Source: Io17-Chloro-G2 sp963663135
GTDB taxonomy: Bacteria; Chloroflexota; Dehalococcoidia; Lucifugimonadales; UBA3495
Assembly: GCA_963663135.2 (NCBI GenBank)
Contig: CAXXRM010000005.1
Span: 1,426,001-1,490,000 of the forward strand
Length of the DNA: 64,000 nucleotides
Reading direction: 5' to 3'
Part shown: positions 26,610 to 34,875 of the stretch, piece by piece
How the letters are laid out: each line of letters begins with the position of its first letter
Position numbering within the stretch: position 1 is the first letter of the stretch
Made by a program: the position numbers and the translations under genes
Notes under the pieces: generated by a model
Database searches by the model: none
What the model saw: only the letters and a program-made list of their open reading frames with translations
What the model was told of the DNA's origin: nothing

Positions 26610-26684
26610 GGCAACGTAGCTCAGCGGCAGAGCGGGCGCTTCATAAGCGCTAGGCCACTGGTTCGAACCCAGTCGTTGCCACCA
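26610..26684 (+). tRNA. tRNA-Met (CAT), elongator type or Ile2
   Basis: A full 75-nt cloverleaf with encoded CCA. Acceptor GGCAACG pairs with CGTTGCC, the D stem GCTC with GAGC, and the T arm ACTGG-TTCGAAC-CCAGT is perfect. The anticodon CAT is at 26642-26644. The first acceptor pair is G-C and the anticodon stem lacks the three G-C pairs of initiator tRNA, so this is elongator Met or the tRNA-Ile2 whose C34 is modified to lysidine; I cannot separate these. Confidence 0.95.
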
Positions 26685-26990
26685 ACCCCGGTGTAGCGGT
26701 TCAGTCAGCCAACTGTGGAACGGTTAAGCCGTCTCCTCAATCCCGACACTTTTATTGTCCGGGCACCTGCCATTTCTGCCAGCGGAGAATCCAGGGACTC
26801 ACCGGTAGTTGTTGGCACGTCCATAGCCCGCCTGGACTGCTCGAATTTCGGCCCAAGACCAATCTGACGCGGGAAGGGCACAGCTACCGTCGGAGTGCGA
26901 TTCCGTGGTAACGCGTGGGGATTGAGCGGGGTCACACCGTAGGCAGATGCGCTATTCCGTAACCGATTTTCGGTAACCCTCGGACCTGGG
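26685..26990. other. Intergenic stretch after the tRNA
   Basis: About 306 bp with no supportable gene, repeat or attachment-site duplication of the tRNA 3' end. Confidence 0.45.
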
Positions 26991-26996
26991 GTGGGG

Positions 26997-27809
26997 ATGT
27001 TGAGGGGATTAGAGAGATTTCAGGAGCCAAGGTGGGCGGCGGCAAACCCGACAGGCGCCGGTGGTGGGCGATCGAAAACTTGGGCCTCCATTCTCTGGAC
27101 GGTGTTGGCCCTGAGCTTATTTGGGTGTTCCTATCTCCCCTCTCCTGTTGTCGATAAACCCGCGGTTGCCGCAACCCCGACCCCGACCGCCGCAGCTCCC
27201 GCTACCCCGACACCCGGCGTCACTGTTACCACCGCACCGCCCAGCCCACCAGCACCGCCCACGCCGGGATTGGATTCGTTCCTGTCCGGACTCAGACTCG
27301 CACCGGTCCCGGCACAGTTGCCGGACTACACCAGATCAGACTGGCGGCACTGGGTTGACGCCGATAAAGACTGCCAGGACGCCCGGCAGGAGGTCCTGAT
27401 CGCCGAGTCCACTCAAGCGGTTGCTTTTAAGGGCGAAGACCAATGCCGCGTCGAATCCGGCCTATGGGTTGCCCCGTTCACCGGCGTTGTCGAGACGGAC
27501 CCAAGCAAACTCGACGTTGACCATCTGGTGCCCCTCGCCAATGCCCATCGGTCCGGCGGCCAGGCCTGGACGAAGGACCGGAAACGGGAGTACGCCAATG
27601 ACCTTACCAACCCGGCCCATCTCGTAGCGGTCACCCGCAGCGCCAATCGTTCCAAGGGCAGCCGCGGCCCGGAGGAGTGGAAGCCCCCTGACTCAAGCTA
27701 CTGGTGCCAGTACGCTACCGACTGGGCCGGTATTAAGATCGAATGGGGTTTGACGGTCACGCAGGCCGAGCGGGACACCTTGGCCGAGATGCTTGCCACC
27801 TGCGAATGA
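26997..27809 (+). CDS. Secreted lipoprotein with HNH nuclease domain (GmrSD C-terminal/DUF1524 type)
   Basis: About 270 residues. A hydrophobic segment (about 30-43) ends in a lipobox with C44 (SLFGC), then a Pro/Thr/Ala linker of about 50 residues leads to the nuclease domain. The domain shows DVDHLVPLANAHRSGGQAW, then YANDLTNPAHLVAV and ANRSKGSRGPEEWKPP, matching the DHxxPLxxAxxSG...N...H/N pattern of secreted HNH nucleases. It likely acts outside the membrane, for instance in nucleic acid scavenging. The start is uncertain: GTG at 26991 or ATG at 26997 give a 25-residue extension before the signal core. C-terminal cysteines might form a disulfide. Confidence 0.82.
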   Translation: MLRGLERFQEPRWAAANPTGAGGGRSKTWASILWTVLALSLFGCSYLPSPVVDKPAVAATPTPTAAAPATPTPGVTVTTAPPSPPAPPTPGLDSFLSGLRLAPVPAQLPDYTRSDWRHWVDADKDCQDARQEVLIAESTQAVAFKGEDQCRVESGLWVAPFTGVVETDPSKLDVDHLVPLANAHRSGGQAWTKDRKREYANDLTNPAHLVAVTRSANRSKGSRGPEEWKPPDSSYWCQYATDWAGIKIEWGLTVTQAERDTLAEMLATCE

Positions 27810-28045
27810 GGGGCAAGCTAGGGGACCCTCATGGGATTGTACACCTGGCACGTTACGCTCACGGTCCGGGGAATTCACCCCCGTGCCATCCGTCATAAAC
27901 TTCTTGGGCCACTCCAATTCCTATGTGGCGCCCTCCAACCTGGCTGACCGCTATACTCTAAGGTCGGCGGAAGCGCCGTGTTCGAACCCGGCGCCACTTC
28001 AGGCCAATCCCTAAAGTCCAATAATCACGGAAAGCCATCGGCTAG

Positions 28046-28777
28046 TCACAGGGGCAGCGACCCTCCCGCGTCCCGGAGCCGCCGACGCCGTTCTTTAACA
28101 TCCGGCATAACATTGGAAACGAGTCCCCAGAAGTCTGCCGAATGGTTCATGAATGTCAGGTGAGCCAACTCATGCACCACCACGTAGTCCAGAAGGGAGG
28201 GGTCCAACATCACCGTTCGCCAGTTGAAGCGCAGGGTTCCGTCTGAGGCGCAACTTCCCCAGCGGCGGCGTTGGCTGCGGATGAACATCCGAGGTCTGTC
28301 GCCTCGGCCAAGGTGGGGCCACCAGCGATCGACACCCTCGGAAAAATTCTCGGCGGCGCGGGCGCGGTACCAGCCAACTACGGCCTCAAGAACCCGCTCG
28401 GTGCGTTCTTCCCCCACCAGGCCTTTGGGGGTTGCGACCCTTAGCCGCTCGTGGTCCAACGAGACGATGGGCAAGGGCACATCGGCGGTTTCGAGCAACA
28501 GGTGGACGTCTCTACCCAGATACGGCAGCGTTTCCCCACTGAGGAAAAGCCTCGGCTTGGTTTCCGTTTGCGGGGTGGATGCGTGGCGAAGAATCCAGGG
28601 AGCACGCTTCAGGACGATTTCCCGAAGCTCGGCTTTGGTGGTTTTCGATGGGGCGGCGACCAGGACTTCTCGGCCTTCCACGCTGATCTGGACGGTCTTC
28701 TTGCGGCGGACGCTCCGGCGAATTTCGTATTCAATAATTGAGTCGGAAAATCGGACTTTATCCCGTCCTTTCACCAT
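28046..28777 (-). CDS. YgjP-like (DUF45) metallopeptidase-domain protein
   Basis: A 243-residue protein of the M48-related YgjP/WLM zinc peptidase group. The N-terminal beta domain (EYEIRRSVRRKKTVQISV) and the motif RRWGSC are typical. The zinc site VVVHELAHLTFMNHSADFW supplies HExxH-like HELAH plus a downstream His, with the catalytic Glu present. Family members are often found with restriction or DNA-repair genes, but the physiological substrate is unknown. It is transcribed alone, convergent with the HNH lipoprotein gene. Confidence 0.9.
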   Translation of the reverse strand: MVKGRDKVRFSDSIIEYEIRRSVRRKKTVQISVEGREVLVAAPSKTTKAELREIVLKRAPWILRHASTPQTETKPRLFLSGETLPYLGRDVHLLLETADVPLPIVSLDHERLRVATPKGLVGEERTERVLEAVVGWYRARAAENFSEGVDRWWPHLGRGDRPRMFIRSQRRRWGSCASDGTLRFNWRTVMLDPSLLDYVVVHELAHLTFMNHSADFWGLVSNVMPDVKERRRRLRDAGGSLPL

Positions 28778-29550
28778 CCCAGCCTCCTCCCCAAGTAAAC
28801 CGACGCCGCAATTAAACCGACGCCGCGTTTCCCAAATCTTTCAAAACGGCGCCCGACGCGCCTTGAAGTTCCGTGGTCCGCCCATGACCCGCGGCCCGCG
28901 GCCCGCGCCATGCCTACCAAAAAAGAGCGCTAATCCGGCGGACACCGGTCCTTGTTTACCAATTTTGCTCCCAATTCTACGCGCCTTCAACCGTCCCGGC
29001 GCCTCGGGCGGCGACGCCGTTGAGGAGTATGCAAGCGATACGAATCGCTGCCAGAGTCCGACGCTTCAAGAAAATGGCGCTGTATGCCTACGGCGTGCCA
29101 TCCCCGACATTTTAACTCTCTCCTTCTCGACGCATGTCATCCCCGCACTTGGTCCATGGAAAGACTCGCAAAACTACCTTTGCCCGCTGTGGGCCCGCCA
29201 CGTGAACATTTCGTTCTGGTAACGTGAACCCGAAACTCTCCGACGCCCGTAATATGAGAGCCGGTGAACAGCCGGGGCGCTGGCCTAGAGGTGTTGATGT
29301 ACGGCGAGCCAGCAAAAAGTTTTGCCCGACAACGGGGCGGGTTTTATGGCAAGTAGGACATTGCTTCTCAGGCAACGACCAATTGCGGCGCCCTTGAGAC
29401 TGGTGTACAAGAATCGTACTATTAAAGTCAGGGCTGGCGGCTTAACCAGTACGACTCGCGGCCGGCTCTTGACGCCTGGCTGGCAGCTTGTATGTACCAG
29501 TACGCCCAGGCTCAAAGTTGGCCCGGCGGGATAGGAGCAGGGAGTACGAT
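28778..29550. other. Long non-coding gap
   Basis: About 770 bp. Open frames here lack ribosome binding sites and family resemblance. Short GC-rich direct repeats occur at about 28888-28908 and around 28800-28825. No convincing promoter or RNA gene is seen; a decayed gene is possible. Confidence 0.5.
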
Positions 29551-30423
29551 ATGTTTGAAGGTTTTGAGCAGCGCCAGGTGCAGACCACCGGCACCACCAT
29601 TAACTATGTAGTTGGCGGCAGCGGCCCGCCCCTGTTGTTGCTCCACGGGTACCCGCAGACTCACGTCATGTGGCACAAAATCGCTCCCCGGCTTGCCGAG
29701 GATTTCACTGTCGTGGCCGCAGACCTGAGAGGATACGGCGACAGCGGCAAACCCGCAGGCGACCAGGAGCACGCCAACTACTCCAAGCGGGCGATGGCCC
29801 TGGACCAGGTGGAAGTCATGCAAGCCCTGGGATTCGATACCTTTCTGTTGGGCAGCCACGACCGGGGAGCCCGGGTCGCCCACCGGTTGACCAAGGACCA
29901 CCCCCAGCGGGTCCGAAAGCTCGCCACCCTGGACATCATTCCCACCCGCAAGATGTTCCAAATCGTCGATAAAGACATGGCCGCCAACACGTACCACTGG
30001 TTCTTTTTGATCCAGCCCTTTGACTTCCCGGAGCGGGTGATAGGGGCGGACGCCGACTATTTCATCAGGTCCAGGTTTATGCGCGCCCAGGACGCCGAAC
30101 GGGTCTTTCCCAGCGAGGCAATCGAAGAGTACGTGCGCTGTTTTAACGACCCTCAGGCGATTCACGGGGCCTGCGAAGACTACCGAGCGGGAGCGAGTAT
30201 AGACCTGGTGCATGACGATGCCGATTTCGACCAAAAAGTCGCCTGTCCCCACCTGGCTCTATGGAGCGCCACCGGGTACGTCGGGCGCACCCAGGACGTG
30301 CTGGGGGTCTGGCGGGACTACTCCACCAACGTGGACGGACAATCGCTGCCCTGCAGCCACTACATCGCCGAGGAAATGCCCGACGAAGCCTATGCCCTGT
30401 TGAAAGACTTCTTTTCCGGCTGA
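29551..30423 (+). CDS. Alpha/beta hydrolase, fluoroacetate/haloacetate dehalogenase-like
   Basis: A 290-residue alpha/beta hydrolase with the full fluoroacetate dehalogenase constellation: nucleophile D104 in GSHDRGAR, R105 and R108 for the substrate carboxylate, acid D128 (TLDIIPT), H149 and W150 (TYHWFF) plus Y211 for the halide pocket, and base H270 in CSHYIAEE. The oxyanion HGYPQ motif is at 32-36. It would release halide from haloacetates by an ester intermediate; related epoxide hydrolases lack the double-Arg motif. AGGAG at 29533-29537 supports the ATG. No other dehalogenation genes are adjacent. Confidence 0.88.
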   Translation: MFEGFEQRQVQTTGTTINYVVGGSGPPLLLLHGYPQTHVMWHKIAPRLAEDFTVVAADLRGYGDSGKPAGDQEHANYSKRAMALDQVEVMQALGFDTFLLGSHDRGARVAHRLTKDHPQRVRKLATLDIIPTRKMFQIVDKDMAANTYHWFFLIQPFDFPERVIGADADYFIRSRFMRAQDAERVFPSEAIEEYVRCFNDPQAIHGACEDYRAGASIDLVHDDADFDQKVACPHLALWSATGYVGRTQDVLGVWRDYSTNVDGQSLPCSHYIAEEMPDEAYALLKDFFSG

Positions 30424-30508
30424 GAACGTGGCCAAGAGTTAGGTTGTAAGTAGTTGATGACCACCGAGATTCTTTAAAAGTCTGTCCGATTTTCCCGGGT
30501 GAGGAGGC

Positions 30509-32182
30509 ATGATGGAAACGCCGTTGGCAACCAATAATGGCTCGTTGAACAGATGGCAAAAGGCCGGGTTTTGGCCTGCCTTGCTCTCCGGAGGGTTGTT
30601 GACGGCGCCGTTGACCGGGTTTTTGTACTTGGCGGACAAGCTGGGCGGGTTGCCCTTCACCCCGTTCGCCCTTTTCGACTGGATTGCCAGGGTGCTGCCC
30701 GGCGTTGCGGTGACTTTCGGCATCGACATGATGATAGAAGGACTGCGATTGTTTGGGATGAGCGTCGCCGCCAGCGCCAAGACCGCTGAGCAGATTGTGG
30801 CCGTCCTGCTCTTCTTCGTCATTGGCGTGGCCCTCAGCGCGGCGTTCTTGTGCGTGATGAAAATCAGGGAAGCCGGCCCTCGTCCGGCAGCCGGCCTGGC
30901 CCTTGGACTGATTTTCGGCATCCCTATGGTGGCTGTGAGCCTTCCGATGGGCCAATCGACGGTGGACCCGGTATTGACCGCCGTTGTATTGGCAGTTCTG
31001 TTCTTGTTGTGGGGCCTGGGGTTCATGCCAATGTACGATAAGCTATTGTTGAGCGCCGACGGCCTGCCAACTGAGGACCGAATCCGGTGGGCCAAGAGCA
31101 TCAACCGCCGCCAATTCCTGGTGGGCGTCGGCGCGGCCACCGCCACCGTCACGGTTCTCAGCGTGGGCATCGGCGGCGTACTGGCCCGGTCCGAGCGCCG
31201 CCAGGTGGCCGAGACCGTTGCAACGTCCATGGCCCCCACATCTGCCGACGCCAAACCACCTCTGCCCAACGCCGACGACCCGGTCGCTCCCGCTCCCGGC
31301 ACCCGGCCGGAGTACACACAGGTGAAGGACCACTACAAAGTGTTCCTCCGAAGTGAACCATCGATCATCGACGGCTCAACCTGGTCTTTGCCCATCACCG
31401 GACTGGTTGACAACCCGCTGACGCTGACTTTGGACGACCTTCACAACAACTATGAGTCCAGAGACCAGTACGTCACCCTTTCCTGCATCTCGGGCCGGAT
31501 AGCCACCACGCTTATCAGCACCACTTTGTGGACCGGAATCAGCTTGCAAAAGATACTGTCCGACCTCCAGGTCCGGAGCGAGGCCAGGTATCTGGTCATT
31601 GAATCTGCGGACGGGTTTCACGAAACCGTCGACCTGGACCTTGTCGCTTCCGATGAGCGCATAATGCTCGCCTACGCGTGGGATGGCCGCCCGATCCCGA
31701 TGGACCACGGCTTTCCGTTGCGGATCTGGATTCCAGACCGATTCGGGATGAAACAACCAAAGTGGATTACCTCCATGGAAATCACCGACGAATACCAGCC
31801 CGGCTATTGGGTGGACCGGGGTTGGGATGAGGTCGCCCAGGTAAAAACTACCTCGGTCATTGACACCGTCGCCACAGACGACATTGTTGAGCGGGATGGC
31901 CAACTCCTGATTCCCGTTGGTGGTATTGCTTTCTCAGGGGCACGCGGCATCTCGAGAGTGGAGGTGCAGGTTAACAATGGCCCTTGGGAAGAGGCCCAGC
32001 TGAGGACGCCCCTGTCAGAAACGACCTGGGTGCTCTGGCGTTACGATTGGCCGTTCCAAAAAGGCAAGCACACCTTCGCCGTTAGGTGCGCCGAGGCGGA
32101 TGGTACGCCCCAAATTGAAGAATCACGGGGTAACCGGCCCAGCGGAGCCACCGGAATTCACCGGCGGCGGACCAAAGTATAA
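30509..32182 (+). CDS. Molybdopterin (sulfite oxidase family) oxidoreductase with N-terminal membrane domain
   Basis: A 557-residue protein. Residues 1-180 contain about five membrane helices. They are followed by a Tat-like stretch (NRRQFLVGVGAATATV) that leads into another hydrophobic segment near 200-225. The oxidoreductase domain (about 260-435) holds C326 in TLSCISG, the expected molybdenum-ligating cysteine, and PLRIWIPDRFGMKQPKWI, standard for the sulfite oxidase fold. The C-terminal part (VGGIAFSGARGISRVEV) is the Mo-co dimerisation domain. Substrate unknown. The fused helices may anchor the enzyme on the outer face and perhaps relay electrons. GAGGAGG at 30501-30507 lies only 1 nt from the first ATG, so the second ATG at 30512 may be used. 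moaA and moaC in this window could supply the cofactor pathway. Confidence 0.88.
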   Translation: MMETPLATNNGSLNRWQKAGFWPALLSGGLLTAPLTGFLYLADKLGGLPFTPFALFDWIARVLPGVAVTFGIDMMIEGLRLFGMSVAASAKTAEQIVAVLLFFVIGVALSAAFLCVMKIREAGPRPAAGLALGLIFGIPMVAVSLPMGQSTVDPVLTAVVLAVLFLLWGLGFMPMYDKLLLSADGLPTEDRIRWAKSINRRQFLVGVGAATATVTVLSVGIGGVLARSERRQVAETVATSMAPTSADAKPPLPNADDPVAPAPGTRPEYTQVKDHYKVFLRSEPSIIDGSTWSLPITGLVDNPLTLTLDDLHNNYESRDQYVTLSCISGRIATTLISTTLWTGISLQKILSDLQVRSEARYLVIESADGFHETVDLDLVASDERIMLAYAWDGRPIPMDHGFPLRIWIPDRFGMKQPKWITSMEITDEYQPGYWVDRGWDEVAQVKTTSVIDTVATDDIVERDGQLLIPVGGIAFSGARGISRVEVQVNNGPWEEAQLRTPLSETTWVLWRYDWPFQKGKHTFAVRCAEADGTPQIEESRGNRPSGATGIHRRRTKV

Positions 32183-32191
32183 CGTAGGCTA

Positions 32192-32296
32192 GTTGACCAA
32201 CGATCGTTCCCAATCGCTATCGGGGTTTCCAGCCTCGATATGTCCAACCCTATTGTGGGAAACGGCCTGGGAACGGCCAACGGTCGTTGGTTGACC
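32192..32296. repeat. Imperfect nested inverted repeat
   Basis: Arms at 32192-32208 and 32280-32296 are complementary at about 13 of 16 positions. Inside them TTCCCA (32207-32212) pairs with TGGGAA (32268-32273), and GTTTCC (32225-32230) pairs with GGAAAC (32258-32263). It lies in the 335-bp gap between the molybdoenzyme and a membrane protein gene. Confidence 0.45.
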
Positions 32297-32517
32297 GACG
32301 GTAGATCTTTCCATAGAATCGCAGGCGTCTAACCATCCATGCCAATCCGGCGAAAAGAGTAAATTCGACGATTTGACGGTCCCTTGCCCACCGTAAAGTG
32401 GACAGCAATGCCTTACCCGCAGCCGGATTGCGCATGTATAGTGGGACACCCATCCACCGCTACCGCTTCTCTCTACAGATCCGCCCACCGCTGCTCGATG
32501 CAAGGCTCCGGAGATAA

Positions 32518-33276
32518 ATGAAAGGTTTCCTGGACATCAATTTCATCTTCCCAAATGGGTTGAGTGTAGATGCAGCCCTTGACTTGTTATTGCCCGTGGC
32601 AATTTATGTCCTGGGCATGGCTGTCTACGCGGTCTTCATTTTCAAGTTCTACCGGTTCCTGGCCTCCCGGGACATGTTTGGCTTGGACTTCTCCAGGTAT
32701 GAAGAATCGCGTTTTAAGTTGGTCCGAGGCTTCCTGCACCTCGTCTCCTACGGCGCTAAATATATTGTCTTGTTCCCGGCGTTCGCCTTCTTCTGGTTCG
32801 CGGTCCTTACCCTGATCCTGGTCTTCCTCTCGCAAGAGCGCGCCTTTTCGGAGATTCTCCTGATAGCCCTGGCCACCGTCAGCGCCATCCGTCTGACCGC
32901 GTACTATGACGAAGACCTTTCTAGAGACCTGGCCAAGATCCTGCCCTTCGCGGTCCTGGCGATCTTCCTGATAGATGGGTCATTTTTTGAGGTTTACAAG
33001 TCGCTGGACGTCCTGAAACAGGTCAATGACCACCGCGAGAGAATCGTCTACTACCTGCTGTTTCTCATAGCGTTGGAGTTTGCGTTGCGGCTCACCTTGT
33101 CCGTCGTCGCGTTCCTCATTTCGGAGAGGAATCGTCTATTGCGGCGGCGCTCAGCCGCCGTCGTCAACGGTGAAGTTACACCTCAGCCGGAAGAGCCAGC
33201 GTCGCCAGAGGAGCCAACACCGCCGGAAGAGGAGGAACCCGGCGACGAGGCCCCGCTGGCCCAGCAGGACCCATAG
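32518..33276 (+). CDS. Hypothetical membrane protein with acidic Pro/Glu tail
   Basis: A 252-residue integral membrane protein. Hydrophobic segments lie near residues 20-42, 78-104, 112-124, 138-152 and 180-200. A basic stretch (RNRLLRRR) is followed by a low-complexity tail rich in Pro and Glu. I do not recognise a family. CCGGAGA four nt upstream supports the ATG. It stands between the molybdoenzyme and a MetE-like gene with wide gaps on both sides, so no operon partner is evident. Confidence 0.75.
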   Translation: MKGFLDINFIFPNGLSVDAALDLLLPVAIYVLGMAVYAVFIFKFYRFLASRDMFGLDFSRYEESRFKLVRGFLHLVSYGAKYIVLFPAFAFFWFAVLTLILVFLSQERAFSEILLIALATVSAIRLTAYYDEDLSRDLAKILPFAVLAIFLIDGSFFEVYKSLDVLKQVNDHRERIVYYLLFLIALEFALRLTLSVVAFLISERNRLLRRRSAAVVNGEVTPQPEEPASPEEPTPPEEEEPGDEAPLAQQDP

Positions 33277-33643
33277 CACCACTGCTTACCGGGAAAACCC
33301 GGAAAGTGGGGACACTCTGCCGCTGGCCTGTACGCCAAAGACCACTCGAACCGGTCGCTCAAACGGGCGAAAGACCAGCGTTTCAATCTCCACAGCCGGC
33401 TCAGGTAGTTTGATTTTATGTAACCTCTCCGGGCTGGCAGTCCTTGGCCTGCGCCTAGCCCGTCAAAATCAACGGGCCATGTGTACCGCAATTTTCCGTT
33501 GCGCTTGCTTTGCAGCCATGGGAATGAAGGTGTGGGATAATATGGAACCCGCGGTGTCTGCGAGATGGTGCGGGGCGTGCGGCAGGCCGCAAGGGGTTGC
33601 GGGGCCCCGGGTCTGGAACTAAATTCGCTTCCAGGAGCTAGCA
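33277..33643. other. Intergenic region upstream of the MetE-core gene
   Basis: 367 bp without a supportable gene. An extended -10 candidate lies at 33533-33541; otherwise nothing is apparent. Confidence 0.45.
33533..33541 (+). promoter_or_regulatory. Extended -10 element before the MetE-core gene
   Basis: TGG plus GATAAT, 5 of 6 matches to TATAAT, about 100 bp upstream of the start at 33644. The -35 region is weak. Confidence 0.4.
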
Positions 33644-34810
33644 ATGAAAAACAGTTCTTCACGCATCTTGACCACTCACGTAGGCAGCCTGGCCCGCCCG
33701 CCGGAGATCATGGAAATTATGCGGGCAAAGGAGACCGGCCAACCCTATGACGCCCAGCGGCTGGCCGGACTGGTCCGCGATTCGGTCAAGGAGGTGGTGC
33801 GGCGGCAGGTTGAAGCGGGCATCGACGTTCCCAGCGACGGCGAATTCGCGAAGCACAGCTTTTCCGCTTATGTCCACGACCGGTTGACCGGCTTCGAACC
33901 CCGACCTTCAGCTCCCGGAGAGCCGTCTTTGCGGAATGCGTTCCGGGACCGTATGAGGTTCCAGGAATTCTACGACGAGTATGACAGCGGCGCCGAGGCC
34001 GCTTCCGGAGGTCCGGTGGTGTGCACCGGCCCGATCGCTTACCGAGGCCAGGAAGCTGTCCAGGCCGACATCAGCAATTTCAAAGCCGCCCCGGAAACCG
34101 CCCAACCGGAAGAGGCTTTCATCCCAGCGGTGGCCCCCGGCACCATTGAGCTGCAACGGAGCAACGTCTACTACGCCACCGAGGAGGAGTTCCTCGCCGC
34201 TATCGCCGACGCAATGAAGGAAGAATACCGGGCCATCGTCGAGGCGGGGTTCATCCTACAGATCGACGATCCCAGGGTCGTGACCCAATACGGTAATCCC
34301 GATCCGGCGCCAACGATTGAGGAGTACCGAAAGTTTGCCGCATTGCGGGTGGAGGCCCTGAACCACGCCCTGGAAGGGCTACCCCAAGACCGGATCCGTT
34401 ACCACCTCTGCTGGGGGAGTTGGCACGGTCCCCACACCACCGATGTACCGCTTCGGGACATTGTAGACATTATTCTGCGGGTCAACGCAGGGGCCTATTG
34501 CGTGGAAGCCGCAAACCCCCGCCATGCCCACGAGTGGGAGGTTTGGGAGAACGTAAAACTTCCGGATGGCAAATATCTGATACCCGGAGTGGTGGCCCAC
34601 ACCACGAATCACGTTGAGCATCCGGAGTTGGTGGCCCAAAGAATTGTGAACTATGCCCGGATGCTGGGCCGGGAAAACGTTTTGGCCGGGAGCGACTGCG
34701 GTTTCTCCCAGGGCGCATTCACTCCCCGGGTCCACCCATCCATCATGTGGGCCAAGCTCGAGGCACTGGCAGAAGGGGCGGCCCTGGCTTCCAAGCAACT
34801 CTGGGGCTGA
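33644..34810 (+). CDS. MetE C-terminal-domain (cobalamin-independent methionine synthase-like) protein
   Basis: A 388-residue single-domain relative of the MetE catalytic barrel. The zinc ligands can be assigned as H254, C256 (YHLCWG), E288 (VEAANPR) and C352 (GSDCGF), in the same order as in MetE. The N-terminal MetE domain that helps bind folyl-polyglutamate is absent, so the methyl donor may be something other than methyltetrahydrofolate. Single-domain homologues act, for example, on small thiols or methylated donors, but the substrate here is unknown. AGGAGC at 33632-33637 supports the ATG. A Gfo/Idh oxidoreductase follows 65 bp later and may be co-transcribed. Confidence 0.87.
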   Translation: MKNSSSRILTTHVGSLARPPEIMEIMRAKETGQPYDAQRLAGLVRDSVKEVVRRQVEAGIDVPSDGEFAKHSFSAYVHDRLTGFEPRPSAPGEPSLRNAFRDRMRFQEFYDEYDSGAEAASGGPVVCTGPIAYRGQEAVQADISNFKAAPETAQPEEAFIPAVAPGTIELQRSNVYYATEEEFLAAIADAMKEEYRAIVEAGFILQIDDPRVVTQYGNPDPAPTIEEYRKFAALRVEALNHALEGLPQDRIRYHLCWGSWHGPHTTDVPLRDIVDIILRVNAGAYCVEAANPRHAHEWEVWENVKLPDGKYLIPGVVAHTTNHVEHPELVAQRIVNYARMLGRENVLAGSDCGFSQGAFTPRVHPSIMWAKLEALAEGAALASKQLWG

Positions 34811-34875
34811 CCAGGGCGCGCAGGACCTCCAGCAACGCCCGGGGCGGTTCAAGCCGGGATAACTAGGAAAGAAAG

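Noticed and set aside
27975..27997. T-arm-like sequence GTTCGAACCCGGCGCCA resembling a tRNA 3' end
   Set aside because: The preceding bases cannot form a T stem and there is no acceptor or anticodon arm upstream, so it is neither a tRNA nor a supported attachment-site remnant.
28224..29222. 332-codon plus-strand open frame
   Set aside because: Most of it is antisense to the YgjP-like metallopeptidase gene, and the rest is Arg/Pro/Ser-rich without a family, typical of a shadow frame.
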